Shown: positions 33,267-42,491 of the stretch, one piece after another
Numbering within the stretch: position 1 is the stretch's first letter
How the letters are laid out: each line of letters starts with the position of its first letter
DNA from: Shewanella eurypsychrophilus
GTDB lineage: Bacteria > Pseudomonadota > Gammaproteobacteria > Enterobacterales > Shewanellaceae
Assembly (NCBI RefSeq): GCF_007004545.3
Contig: NZ_CP045503.2
Span: 5,024,501-5,088,500, forward strand
DNA: 64,000 nt
Direction of reading: 5' to 3'
Notes under the pieces: model-generated
Told to the model about the DNA's origin: nothing
Databases searched by the model: none
The model's input: only the letters and a program-made list of their open reading frames with translations
Position numbers and translations under genes: made by a program

Positions 33267-34373
33267 TTAAGGAAGGTGTTCTAACGCGAGATAATCATGG
33301 GACTGCATCTCGGTAAGCCGTGAACGACAACGTCTGAACTCGAAACTCAATAAGCCTTGGGTATAGATATCTTCTAGAGACACTTCCGCCGAAATAATCA
33401 ATTTGACATTACGCTCGTAAAACTCATCAACCATAGCCAAGAAACGTCTGGCAATATCATCACCAGTTTCCTTATCGCCCATCTGCTTAACACCGCTGAG
33501 TAATACCGTGTGATAGAGACAGGCCAACTCCATATAATCTCTTTGGCTTCTAGGGCCATCGCACAGCGCAAGAAAATCCAGCAACAATACGCCCTGAGCC
33601 TGTTTGCGTATATTAATGTCACGTCCGTCAATATCGATATCATCAGTTGAGACTTCTGACTCTGGCGCCAACTTAGCAAAATACGTGAGTAAATTGCTGT
33701 CCGCCTTAACATCTAAAGGGAAGTGATAGATCTCCGCTTGCTCCAGAGTACGTAGGCGATAATCGATTCCTGAGTCCACATTGAGGATTTGACAATGTTG
33801 ATTAATCAGAGCAATAGCTGGCAGAAAACGGGCTCGCTGTAAGCCGTTACGATAGAGTTCATCGGGAATGATGTTAGAGGTCGCGACTAAGGCAACCCCC
33901 TCTTTGAATAAAGCTTGGAACAAGGTACCGAGTAACATGGCATCGGTAATGTCCGACACAAAAAACTCATCGAAACAGATCACCTGATACTTACCAGCCA
34001 TCTGCTTGGCGATGATCAACAGAGGATCCCTCTGCCCTTTCAAGTTATCGAGATCGATATGAACTTGATGCATAAAACGATGAAAGTGTGCCCTGAGTTT
34101 TCTCTCACCAGGCAGTGCGTCATAAAAGGTATCCATCAGATATGTCTTACCGCGGCCCACTCCGCCCCACAAATATAAGCCCTGCACACTTTGCTCTTTG
34201 GCGCCTAACATAGAAAACAGTTTTTTCAGCGGGCTCGGCTTACTATTAATAAGCTGGATCTCATCAAACACACGTTGCAAACTTTTTACCGCTTGCTCCT
34301 GCGCCGGATCATGTGAAAAGTCTGCTCGAGTCAAGTCTTGCTGGTAATGTTGCCACGGAGTTAGCTGGGACAC
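33267..34373 (-). CDS. zapE: Cell division protein ZapE (AFG1-like ATPase)
   Basis: ZapE is an AFG1/LACE1-type P-loop ATPase that acts on the Z-ring during constriction. The 368-residue protein shows Walker A YLWGGVGRGKTYLMD near residue 70, the sensor-like FHRFMHQVH, Walker B VICFDEFFVSDITDAM near 130 and ATSNIIPDELYRNGLQR near 165. The C-terminal DYMELACLYHTVLLSG region is also typical. It is divergent from zapG-degQ-degS, as in E. coli. Confidence 0.93.
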   Translation of the reverse strand: MSQLTPWQHYQQDLTRADFSHDPAQEQAVKSLQRVFDEIQLINSKPSPLKKLFSMLGAKEQSVQGLYLWGGVGRGKTYLMDTFYDALPGERKLRAHFHRFMHQVHIDLDNLKGQRDPLLIIAKQMAGKYQVICFDEFFVSDITDAMLLGTLFQALFKEGVALVATSNIIPDELYRNGLQRARFLPAIALINQHCQILNVDSGIDYRLRTLEQAEIYHFPLDVKADSNLLTYFAKLAPESEVSTDDIDIDGRDINIRKQAQGVLLLDFLALCDGPRSQRDYMELACLYHTVLLSGVKQMGDKETGDDIARRFLAMVDEFYERNVKLIISAEVSLEDIYTQGLLSFEFRRCRSRLTEMQSHDYLALEHLP

Positions 34374-34474
34374 GTAAAATTATCTCTTTTATGCTTAAAT
34401 GAACGGCTAGATGGTATCATGCCAGCAGTAAATATTTATTCGAATTTTTAGTTCCTGATGTAAAGGAGTTTTAT

Positions 34475-34849
34475 ATGGAATGGCCCTTAGTCATTGCGAC
34501 ATTTATTCTTGGTATTGTATTAGGCTATGTCGGTAGAACGATTATCTCCCGTAACCATGAATCTAACGGTAAAGGAAAAGTCTTAGAACAAACAAAATTA
34601 GAGCTGAGTCAGCATAAGCAGGAAGTGACCGACCATTTCGAGCTGCATCATAAACAACTTGCTGAATTTACCGAGCAGTTAAGCAAGATCAATAAACAAT
34701 GGAATGATGCCGCGAATACCTTAGCACCAAAAAGCAAGGCTAAGCCTCTGCCGACGTTAACAAGTCAGGCAAGCATTCAAGAGAGCGATAATACGCAAAC
34801 TGACGAACTCGATAGTGAAAGCGTCATCATAGTGAATCAAAACAATTAA
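34475..34849 (+). CDS. zapG: ZapG/YhcB (DUF1043) membrane protein
   Basis: A 124-residue inner-membrane protein with one N-terminal helix (LVIATFILGIVLGYVG) and a coiled-coil cytoplasmic part (LELSQHKQEVTDHFELHHKQL), followed by a disordered polar tail. This is the YhcB/ZapG family, linked to division and envelope synthesis. AAGGAG lies eight bases before the ATG. It is divergent from zapE and upstream of degQ. Confidence 0.88.
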   Translation: MEWPLVIATFILGIVLGYVGRTIISRNHESNGKGKVLEQTKLELSQHKQEVTDHFELHHKQLAEFTEQLSKINKQWNDAANTLAPKSKAKPLPTLTSQASIQESDNTQTDELDSESVIIVNQNN

Positions 34850-35006
34850 CCTTTGTTAATAAAATGAACTTTCATCTTTAATCCCTTGTCGGATTCAGTA
34901 ATAAAAGCTCACTCGCTATACCGATTGGTATCAGCCTTGATATAGATAAATACATCCCTATATCTATAAGTGATCCCATTGAATCCGATATTGGAGCTAT
35001 CAATAG

Positions 35007-36359
35007 ATGAAAACCAAATTAAGCCTACTCTCAGCAGCCTTACTTACTGCATCACTCTCTTTGGCACCTAGCCTATCTCAAGCTGCAATACCTATGGCTG
35101 TCGAGGGTCAAACCGTGCCCAGCCTAGCGCCTATGCTTGAACGAACCACTCCTGCTGTTGTTGCAGTGGCTGTAACGGGTACCCATGTATCAAAACAGAA
35201 GGTACCCGATGCCTTTCGTTATTTCTTTGGTCCTAATGCCCCACAAGAACAAGTGCAGGAACGTCCATTTAGAGGACTAGGTTCTGGCGTTATTATCGAT
35301 GCAGAGAAAGGCTATATCGTCACCAACAACCATGTGATTGAAGGCGCTGACGAAATTCTTATTGGCCTTCACGACGGCCGCGAAGTCGAAGCTAAGTTAA
35401 TCGGCACAGATCCAGAGTCTGATATCGCACTGCTGCAGATAAAAGCCGATAAACTAGTGGCACTCAAACGCGCAGATTCAGATGAGTTAAGAGTCGGTGA
35501 CTTTGCCGTCGCTATTGGTAATCCTTTCGGTCTAGGGCAAACGGTGACTTCTGGCATTGTTAGTGCCATGGGTCGCTCGGGTCTAGGCATAGAGATGTTA
35601 GAGAACTTCATTCAAACCGATGCGGCAATCAATAGTGGTAACTCAGGTGGCGCTCTGGTCAACCTTAATGGTGACCTAATCGGTATCAATACCGCCATTG
35701 TCGCCCCAGGCGGCGGTAACGTAGGCATAGGTTTTGCTATCCCTGCCAATATGGTCAACAACCTAGTCGATCAGATCATCGAACATGGTGAAGTCCGCCG
35801 CGGCGTTCTCGGTGTTTCCGGACGCGACTTGACTAATGAACTGGCACAAGGCTTTGGTCTAGATACTCAACATGGCGGTTTTGTCGATCAGGTGATGACA
35901 GATAGCGCCGCCGATAAAGCCGGCATTCAAGCTGGTGATATTATCGTCAGCGTCAATGGCCGTAATATCAAGAGTTTCCAGGAGTTACGTGCAAAAGTTG
36001 CCACCATGGGAGCTGGAGCAAAAGTTGAATTTGGCTTAATTCGTGATGGTGATAAAGAAACGGTAACTGCCGTACTTGGCGAAGCGAGTCAAACAACAGA
36101 AACAGCTGCTGGAGCCATACATCCAATGCTAGCGGGTGCAGCGCTTGAAAACAGAAATTCTGGCGTTGAGCTCACCGATATTGCACAAAACTCTCCGGCG
36201 GCTGCGAGTGGTCTACAGAAAGGCGATCTCATCGTCGGCGTAAACCGCTCAGAGGTGAGCGATCTGAAATCACTCAAGACTATATTAGCCGATCAACAAG
36301 GAGCGGTAGCCTTGAAGATAAAGCGTGGCAAGACCAACTTATATCTTGTCTTAAGATAA
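35007..36359 (+). CDS. degQ: Periplasmic serine protease DegQ
   Basis: A DegP/DegQ-type protease and chaperone for misfolded envelope proteins. The 450-residue precursor has a signal peptide ending LSQAA. The triad is visible: His in VTNNHVIEGAD near 110, Asp in DPESDIALLQI near 140, Ser in AAINSGNSGGALVNL near 213. Two PDZ domains follow (GVLGVSGRDL near 265; GVELTDIAQNSPAAASGLQ near 390). The LA loop before the His is short (QEQVQERPF), which fits DegQ rather than DegP. It is followed by degS. Confidence 0.95.
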   Translation: MKTKLSLLSAALLTASLSLAPSLSQAAIPMAVEGQTVPSLAPMLERTTPAVVAVAVTGTHVSKQKVPDAFRYFFGPNAPQEQVQERPFRGLGSGVIIDAEKGYIVTNNHVIEGADEILIGLHDGREVEAKLIGTDPESDIALLQIKADKLVALKRADSDELRVGDFAVAIGNPFGLGQTVTSGIVSAMGRSGLGIEMLENFIQTDAAINSGNSGGALVNLNGDLIGINTAIVAPGGGNVGIGFAIPANMVNNLVDQIIEHGEVRRGVLGVSGRDLTNELAQGFGLDTQHGGFVDQVMTDSAADKAGIQAGDIIVSVNGRNIKSFQELRAKVATMGAGAKVEFGLIRDGDKETVTAVLGEASQTTETAAGAIHPMLAGAALENRNSGVELTDIAQNSPAAASGLQKGDLIVGVNRSEVSDLKSLKTILADQQGAVALKIKRGKTNLYLVLR

Positions 36360-36384
36360 AGCCTAAGCATTAGGGTCATTCTCT

Positions 36385-36414
36385 ACTCGTTATATTCAAT
36401 AGAGTATATCGAGT
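36385..36414. repeat. Inverted repeat between degQ and degS
   Basis: ACTCGTTATATTC pairs imperfectly with AGAGTATATCGAGT around a three-base loop, 25 bp after the degQ stop. There is no T-run. It may stabilise or attenuate the degQ message ahead of degS. Confidence 0.4.
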
Positions 36415-36531
36415 GAGGAGCAGATCAATAAAACGTGATTTTTATTGATATTCCTTGCTTTCGATTAGCTTCAAGCTTATTAACTGCAAACATGTTAATC
36501 TAGCATCACTTTTTTATTAACACTCTCTGAC

Positions 36532-37614
36532 ATGACCCTCAAAGACACTCTTTTATATCTCGGTAAAGCCGTCACTTTCGGTTTAGTAATGGCCGCAGTC
36601 TTTCTGATAGTGACTCCAATGATTTCAGGTAATGGTCAGAATAATCTATTTTTTCAAAAGCGCGGTGATAGTGGCTTAGAATTGTCCTTTTCTAAAGCAG
36701 TTAGACGCGCGGCTCCCGCAGTAGTCAATATTTACAGTTTGAGCATAAATCGTAATCAGCCGCTCAACTCAGGTTCACTACAAGGCCTTGGTTCTGGTGT
36801 TATTATGAGCGGTCAAGGCTATATATTGACGAACTATCACGTCGTTAAAAGGGCTGACGAAATTGTTGTCGCACTGCAAGACGGTCGAAAGTTTACCTCT
36901 GAAGTTGTCGGTACAGACCCGGTTACCGATCTCGCCGTATTAAAGATCGAAGGTGATAGCTTACCGATAGTCCCAATCAACCTTGCAGTACCAGCTCAAG
37001 TGGGTGATGTTGTTTTAGCCATTGGTAATCCCTATAACCTAGGCCAAACGATTACTCAAGGCATCATCAGTGCCACGGGACGTAATGGCTTGAGTTCAGG
37101 CTATTTAGATTTTCTGCAAACGGATGCTGCGATTAATGCGGGTAATTCTGGTGGCGCACTGATCGATACCAGTGGTCAGCTTATCGGCATAAATACCGCG
37201 GCATTCCAAGTCGGTGGTGAAGGTGGTGGACACGGTATTAATTTCGCGATTCCCATCAAACTCGCTCACAGCATCATGGGTAAGTTGATTAAAGATGGCC
37301 GAGTTATCCGTGGTGCTCTAGGGATCAGTGGTGAGCCTATTAGCCCTGTGATGGCGCAGATCTTAAACCTTCCAGATCTCACTGGTGTTGTGATCACTGA
37401 TATAGACCCTAACGGCCCGGCAGCACAAGCTCAACTGCAACCAAGAGACGTTATCACCAAGTATGAAGATGAAGTCGTACCTGGTGTGGAAATGCTGATG
37501 GATAGAATAGCCGAAACACCGCCAGGAAAGCAGATAACGATGAGGATTATTCGCAAAGGTAATCCATATGATGTTCCTGTCACTATTGGTGAAAATAGTA
37601 ATAATGTCGAGTAA
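36532..37614 (+). CDS. degS: Site-1 regulatory protease DegS
   Basis: DegS is the membrane-anchored sensor protease that cuts RseA when outer-membrane proteins misfold, starting the sigma-E response. The 360-residue protein has an N-terminal anchor (TFGLVMAAVFLIVTPMI), the triad His in LTNYHVVKRAD near 103, Asp in DPVTDLAVLKI near 134, Ser in AAINAGNSGGALID near 207, and a single PDZ domain (GALGISGEPISPV near 265). One anchor and one PDZ distinguish it from DegQ. Confidence 0.95.
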   Translation: MTLKDTLLYLGKAVTFGLVMAAVFLIVTPMISGNGQNNLFFQKRGDSGLELSFSKAVRRAAPAVVNIYSLSINRNQPLNSGSLQGLGSGVIMSGQGYILTNYHVVKRADEIVVALQDGRKFTSEVVGTDPVTDLAVLKIEGDSLPIVPINLAVPAQVGDVVLAIGNPYNLGQTITQGIISATGRNGLSSGYLDFLQTDAAINAGNSGGALIDTSGQLIGINTAAFQVGGEGGGHGINFAIPIKLAHSIMGKLIKDGRVIRGALGISGEPISPVMAQILNLPDLTGVVITDIDPNGPAAQAQLQPRDVITKYEDEVVPGVEMLMDRIAETPPGKQITMRIIRKGNPYDVPVTIGENSNNVE

Positions 37615-37624
37615 AGCATAATAA

Positions 37625-37652
37625 GAAAAGCCAGCATTCGCTGGCTTTTTTG
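37625..37652 (+). terminator. Terminator after degS
   Basis: AAAGCCAGC and GCTGGCTTT with a four-base loop, followed by TTTTTG, ten bp past the degS stop. Confidence 0.9.
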
Positions 37653-37664
37653 TTAACTCTTTAT

Positions 37665-37842
37665 CTACTCAGCTCTTCCCTTGTCTGACTTACCCATATA
37701 ATCATAAAGTCCAATCCAGAAGCCCAACTCCAGCACCATACCAAGCCCAATAAAAACAGCTAGCCCAGATGCAACAAGCGATTGGTATCATTATAAAAAG
37801 AAGCATTAACCCTAGCCTTTTAAGTTCCCCCTTCATCTCCAT
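37665..37842 (-). pseudogene. Small membrane-protein gene with a frameshift
   Basis: From ATG 37842 (or 37836) the frame encodes MKGELKRLGLMLLFIMIPIA and then leaves sense at a TGA near 37706. From about 37772 another frame encodes ASGLAVFIGLGMVLELGFW and IGLYDYMGKSDKGRAE, with a stop at 37665. Joined, the two halves make a plausible two-helix membrane protein of about 58 residues; separately each is broken. A one-base indel near 37770-37780 (true or a sequencing error) would explain it. No family is recognised. Confidence 0.45.
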
Positions 37843-37858
37843 ATCTATCACTCTATAA

Positions 37859-37892
37859 ACTTACTGACTTACTGACTTACTGACTTATGACT
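37859..37892. repeat. 8-bp microsatellite CTTACTGA
   Basis: About four tandem copies of ACTTACTG/CTTACTGA, ending in CTTATGACTTA, lie between the frameshifted gene and the cytochrome terminator. Confidence 0.7.
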
Positions 37893-37899
37893 TAACTAT

Positions 37900-37936
37900 A
37901 AAAAAAGCCACCCCGATAATAAATTGGAGTGGCTTG
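37900..37936 (-). terminator. Terminator after the octaheme cytochrome
   Basis: On the minus strand AAGCCACTCC pairs with GGGTGGCTT and is followed by seven T, 60 bp past the cytochrome stop. Confidence 0.75.
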
Positions 37937-37995
37937 AGGGGGTATGGAGCTAAATTAACAGACTAATTATAGTTATAGTCGTAATTATAATGAGC

Positions 37996-39693
37996 TTAAT
38001 TATGTATCTTAGGTAGTGCTGCGGCTCTGTCAGTAAAGTCTGCATGACAGTTACCACAAGTGAACTCTGCAGTTGCCCAAGGCATTTGGAACTTACCGTC
38101 TTCAGTGAACTGCTTCGCTGCAGGGTCTAGGTCGATAGTGAACAAGTGAGACTTCACATCACCAAATACCACATCAGCTCCACCTTGTCTTGGCGCAGTC
38201 TTAACGGCACTCTTAGCCAATTTAGGCATATGACAGTCGGTACATACTGCTGCGGCATGTGGAGCTGCTGCATGAGTATTCTGAGCAAACTCTTTCTCAC
38301 CAAGACCACTGGCATTGTGACAGTCAGTACATGCTTTTACTGCTCCAGTATGTAGACCATCGGCACTATCTTGATTCACTGTAGACTTGTGTGAATCATG
38401 ACAAGAGGTACACGTCATGCCACTCTTAGGACCTATTTCGTCACCCGCTTTATAAGTACCATGATCTTCAGGAACAACTCCTAACATCTCATCGCCAGTT
38501 TGGTGGTGCTTTGATAACCTGCTGCTAGAGATGATACGGCCGCCAACTTTACTGCCGTTAGGGAATGCTTCGTTATAATGGCTAACAAATAATGGGTAAT
38601 CTTTCTCACCATCACGAGTGTGACATTCGGCACAAGTAACAGCCTTACCATAAGCCATATCTTCAGCTAAGAAATCTTCCGTTGTACGCGCTGTAGCAAT
38701 TTTAACTATGTTGTCTTTAGAAGGAGACTTAACATGGAAGCTACCCGCACCATGACAAGATTCACACTGAACACCTTGCTCTGCAAAGGTACCATTCATG
38801 CCTGGAAGGTCATCTTGGCGATCTGGGTTACGGGTATCGCCACCGGCGACATCAGTAGTGCGCTTCCAACCCGTTGTATGACAGTTACCACAACTATATT
38901 TGTAATCGAACTCAGTTGCCTTGTAATCACCCATCACATCGGCATCAGCTGGGTGATTATCAGGAATATTGAGCTCACCTTCCGCATTACGGATATTATA
39001 TTGAACATTTTTACCAGTAACTATGTAACCATCAGCATCTAACCAGCGCATCTTCCAATGGTAACCACCGACAGTGTATGTAACTTCGTCATAACTGGTT
39101 GGTACACCTAAAGTATTGTTCGCTTCTGCATCGACTAATAGATCGATAGCACCTGTAATAGTGGCTTCAGGAGTGTATGGGAATGCAGGCTGCTCATTTC
39201 CCGGGTTTTTCATAATTTTGAAATTGTGACCCGTTTTAGCAAATGTTTCATGCTTACCACTATGGCACGTTGCACAAGCCGCCGAGCCGACATATGCGAG
39301 TACTTCAGGCTCGGGAATAACAGCGGCTTCAACCATCACAGTGACTTCACCCGTTGCCTCATCCGTGCCATCGGTGATGGTATAATTAAACTTCACTTCA
39401 CCAGCAGTTGCACCAGCTGTGAAGTCAATTTTTCCAGCGTTAATAACGGCGCTATCTGAGTCAACAGATACAATGGTTAGGGCATCACCATCTGCATCGG
39501 TATCATTGGCTAATACATCTATGGTCACAACTTCTGATACTGTTACTGTAGCGGAGTCAGCAACAACAACTGGGGCATTATTTACTGGGGGTTCAGGTGT
39601 TGGAGTGGTGTCATCATTATCACTACCACAGGCTACCAACATGGTGATCATGCTGGCAAGCACTAGCTTTTTATAGGGAATTTGTACGTTCAT
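37996..39693 (-). CDS. Octaheme c-type cytochrome lipoprotein with cadherin-like domain
   Basis: A 565-residue lipoprotein. The signal ends in the lipobox LVAC with Cys at residue 22, followed by Gly-Ser-Asp, so an outer-membrane site is likely. Residues 30-125 form a cadherin/Ig-like domain (VLANDTDADGDALTIVSV). Eight CXXCH haem sites follow: CATCH, CGNCH, CESCH, CAECH, CTSCH, CTDCH, CTDCH and CGNCH. The arrangement recalls multihaem cytochromes of respiratory electron transfer; substrate and partners are unknown. ATG 39693 was chosen for GAGG upstream and the signal. A membrane kinase and regulator lie just upstream and may control it. Confidence 0.88.
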   Translation of the reverse strand: MNVQIPYKKLVLASMITMLVACGSDNDDTTPTPEPPVNNAPVVVADSATVTVSEVVTIDVLANDTDADGDALTIVSVDSDSAVINAGKIDFTAGATAGEVKFNYTITDGTDEATGEVTVMVEAAVIPEPEVLAYVGSAACATCHSGKHETFAKTGHNFKIMKNPGNEQPAFPYTPEATITGAIDLLVDAEANNTLGVPTSYDEVTYTVGGYHWKMRWLDADGYIVTGKNVQYNIRNAEGELNIPDNHPADADVMGDYKATEFDYKYSCGNCHTTGWKRTTDVAGGDTRNPDRQDDLPGMNGTFAEQGVQCESCHGAGSFHVKSPSKDNIVKIATARTTEDFLAEDMAYGKAVTCAECHTRDGEKDYPLFVSHYNEAFPNGSKVGGRIISSSRLSKHHQTGDEMLGVVPEDHGTYKAGDEIGPKSGMTCTSCHDSHKSTVNQDSADGLHTGAVKACTDCHNASGLGEKEFAQNTHAAAPHAAAVCTDCHMPKLAKSAVKTAPRQGGADVVFGDVKSHLFTIDLDPAAKQFTEDGKFQMPWATAEFTCGNCHADFTDRAAALPKIHN

Positions 39694-39890
39694 AGGTTCA
39701 TCCTCACTTGGCTTTTTTGATATCGCCAACATTGCAGGGAGGGCGATTAATATGTCTCTTTGGACATGTAGCCAGTATTGAGGAGTTACCCCTAAAGGAA
39801 TAGATAAGCGGAGTTCACAACCTGATTGAAGTTGTGAACAATAGTTATCAGAAACTATCTATCAGACTGTTTATTAAGAATAAATAAAGT

Positions 39891-40523
39891 CTACGACAAG
39901 TTGTGATGTTGTAAAACAAATTGGCCTGTATTTGTCAAAATGTAGATCTTTCTCTCATTTTGCATAACCAGACCCGCTTTTTTAAGCTGGCGCAGATGAA
40001 AATTAAACTTAGTATGATCTTCTACTCCAACCAAACGGCACAGGTCCATAAATTTCAACTCTTTATGGCAACCCAGCGATTTCAATGTTTCACGTCGTAG
40101 CGGATTAGCTAACGCGGCATAGACGCTATCAGAGTCAATATCAGAGCTCGATTTCAGTAATTGCTTTTCAGCGATACTACGCCGTATGGTCATCACAAGA
40201 TCGACGCTCTTAAACGGCTTAGTCAGCACACTGTCAGCCCCTTTCTTCATCGCATCAACCGCGGTGTCTACGGTGGCATAGGCAGTGACAATCACCACAG
40301 CCATAAAGGGATTTTCTTGCCTTAGGTTAGAAATGGCCTCGACACCTGTCATTCCGGACATGACTAGATCCATTAAAGCGATATCGAAAGAGTGTTTTTT
40401 GCAGACTGCAATGGCTTCCTCTGCACAGGGTACCGCAATCACATCGAAACCTTCAAGCTCGAGAATATCGACCATATTCATCCGAAGATCTTTATCATCC
40501 TCTGCAATTAAGACCTTAGTCAT
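39891..40523 (-). CDS. Response regulator with winged-helix (ArsR-like) output
   Basis: A 210-residue regulator. Residues 1-120 are a receiver domain: acidic pocket AEDDKD, phospho-Asp in ALMDLVMSG near 52, Thr of VIVTAYAT near 82 and Lys of LTKPFKS near 104. The C-terminal 70 residues look like an ArsR-type winged helix (ALANPLRRETLKSL and FNFHLRQLKKAGLVMQ), an unusual output for a REC protein. It overlaps the kinase gene by eight bp and has GAGG nine bases before its ATG. The cytochrome gene follows after 197 bp and is the likeliest target (inferred). Confidence 0.85.
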   Translation of the reverse strand: MTKVLIAEDDKDLRMNMVDILELEGFDVIAVPCAEEAIAVCKKHSFDIALMDLVMSGMTGVEAISNLRQENPFMAVVIVTAYATVDTAVDAMKKGADSVLTKPFKSVDLVMTIRRSIAEKQLLKSSSDIDSDSVYAALANPLRRETLKSLGCHKELKFMDLCRLVGVEDHTKFNFHLRQLKKAGLVMQNERKIYILTNTGQFVLQHHNLS

Positions 40524-41919
40524 GGAGCAAACCTCTGTTATAAAATGTCATAGATACCTTAGTACCCTCACCTAATGTACTTTCAATATTCATCTTGCCC
40601 TGATGAGCGCTCAAAATTTGCTCACAAATTGCTAAGCCAAGCCCCGTCCCTTGCCCGATTGACTTGGTCGAATAAAATAGCTCAGTCGCTCGCTCTAAGG
40701 CTTTATTGTCCATTCCTTCACCCCAATCTCTGATTGAGAGGTAGAGATTGTCAGCCCCACCATGGGCAGTAATTTCAATATTTCCGCCAGATTCTGTCGC
40801 ATCCATTGCATTATTGATCAGGTTTATCATCAACTCTTCGAGCTTAACCTTATGGCCATACAGGATTAACTCAGACCCACAGTTAATACTTAAATGGTAA
40901 GCTTTCGCTTTATGTGCAAGTAACTGAATTGCGCCATCGATAACTTGTTGAACCGACACAACCTCAGCCTTACCTTCATTAGGTCTGGCATACGTCAGTA
41001 ACTCCTTACTGATCTCAGAGGCACGGTCAATTCCAAGGCGGGCTCTATCTAGGTACTCAACTAATGCCAGATTTTCCGCAGGCAGCTTACGTTCAAGCAG
41101 ATCTAAGGCAAGATTAGAAGAGGCGAGTGGATTGTTGATCTCATGGGCTACACCCATGGCTAGGTGGCCAATGGCTTTATACTTATCAGCTTCAATGGCT
41201 CGCTTCAGCTTTGCCTCTGTAGCCAACTCCTTCTCAAGATCAAAAACTTTCAGTGCCCTATGTATGGTAAATAAAATTAAACCTGCTGCCAAAGTCCGCA
41301 GAACGGGCACACTATGGTGAAAATCGGTAGGTACTAGCCCCGACAAGATCCCATAAACCAATAGGCCTACGCCTGTTGCAACAAAGTAATGGCCATATTC
41401 ATGATCAGCCTGTTGCAGCTGATATCCATAAAGAGAGATACCGATAGCCGCCAATGAAGCACTACCAAAGCCCAGCAACCAACGGGTATACAGGGCGGCT
41501 TCACTAAAGGTATCGGCAGATAGATAATATCCACTGGAGAAGAAAAACATCCCTAAGGTATAGATAATCACTATCACAGCAATTACCAACTGACCGAGCT
41601 TGGCACCAAGCCTATCGCTAATACCAAACAGCAACCATGCAAAAATCATTAAACCTGCATAGGAAAGTGAGAGTTTTATCAACCTTAACCACTGTATAAG
41701 AGTCTCATAATCTGGATAGATCTCATCGCTAAACAAGATGACATAAAGCTCTGACCACTCATGGAAGGCATGGGAGAAACTAAACAGTGCTAGCGCCCAT
41801 AGAATCGGAGATATAGACAACTGGCTATATTTAAAATTTCGAAACACGACAACACAGCCTATAGAGAAAAATACCAGGCCATAAAATAGATAAATGTTAA
41901 ATGTGATGAATGTCGGCAT
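40516..41919 (-). CDS. Membrane sensor histidine kinase
   Basis: A 467-residue kinase. The first 215 residues are hydrophobic with about seven membrane helices (such as FYGLVFFSIGCVVVF and YAGLMIFAWLLFGIS). The core has the H-box GVAHEINNPLASSNLALD near 262, N-box LMINLINNAMDATESGG near 367, G1 DWGEGMDNK near 400 and G2 GTGLGLAICEQIL near 430. No PAS or HAMP domain is obvious. The ligand may be membrane-borne or redox. It overlaps the regulator gene, so the two are a cognate pair. Confidence 0.9.
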   Translation of the reverse strand: MPTFITFNIYLFYGLVFFSIGCVVVFRNFKYSQLSISPILWALALFSFSHAFHEWSELYVILFSDEIYPDYETLIQWLRLIKLSLSYAGLMIFAWLLFGISDRLGAKLGQLVIAVIVIIYTLGMFFFSSGYYLSADTFSEAALYTRWLLGFGSASLAAIGISLYGYQLQQADHEYGHYFVATGVGLLVYGILSGLVPTDFHHSVPVLRTLAAGLILFTIHRALKVFDLEKELATEAKLKRAIEADKYKAIGHLAMGVAHEINNPLASSNLALDLLERKLPAENLALVEYLDRARLGIDRASEISKELLTYARPNEGKAEVVSVQQVIDGAIQLLAHKAKAYHLSINCGSELILYGHKVKLEELMINLINNAMDATESGGNIEITAHGGADNLYLSIRDWGEGMDNKALERATELFYSTKSIGQGTGLGLAICEQILSAHQGKMNIESTLGEGTKVSMTFYNRGLLHD

Positions 41920-42050
41920 GAGCGGAAACTACCACTTTTGGCTAGATAGCTTGTTGATCTAGGCAACAAATGGACCACTGAGTCTCTGTGCATGTCACAG
42001 ATATCAAAATAATCACTCACTCATGGTCCGCACGATGCTGGGGGAGCTAG

Positions 42051-42491
42051 CGCTTCCACAATACATTCACTAGAGCCCCGATCATAATAATGCTACCACC
42101 CACCCAACTTACAACAAGAAGGCGAGTTGCAGCGTTATCTACATCAGGAATAGGACAGCTTAATTCACTTGCTGTAACATTGATTAAAGTTAGCTACCGC
42201 TTCCACAATACATTCACTAGAGCCCCGATCATAATAATGCTACCGCCCACCCAACTAACAGAAAGAAGGCGAGTTGCAGCGTTATCTACATCAGGAATAG
42301 GTCAGCTTAATTCACTTGCTGTAACATTGATTAAAGTTAGCTACCACTTCCACAATACATTCACTAGAGCCCCGATCATAATAATGCTATCACCCACCCA
42401 GCTAACAACAAGAAGGCGAGTTGCAGCGTTATCAACATTAGGAATAGGTCAGCTTAATTCGCTTCGTATACATTAACTAAAGGCTAACTAG
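42051..42491. repeat. Three 147-bp tandem copies of a transporter gene tail
   Basis: Units start at 42051, 42198 and 42345, and the authentic 3' end of the DMT transporter gene continues the same phase at 42492, so the period is exactly 147 bp. In each unit about 60 bp encode (minus strand) SWVGGSIIMIGALVNVLWKR and a stop, matching the transporter's last residues with Ile for Leu. The other 87 bp or so are a spacer also repeated, including GGTCAGCTTAATTC. 147 is divisible by three, which keeps artificial frames open through the array. Confidence 0.93.

Noticed and set aside
42090..42476. A 128-codon plus-strand frame with three 49-residue repeats
   Set aside because: It is produced by the 147-bp tandem array, whose length is divisible by three. 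The repeated DNA is antisense to a transporter tail, there is no ribosome site, and it resembles no protein family.
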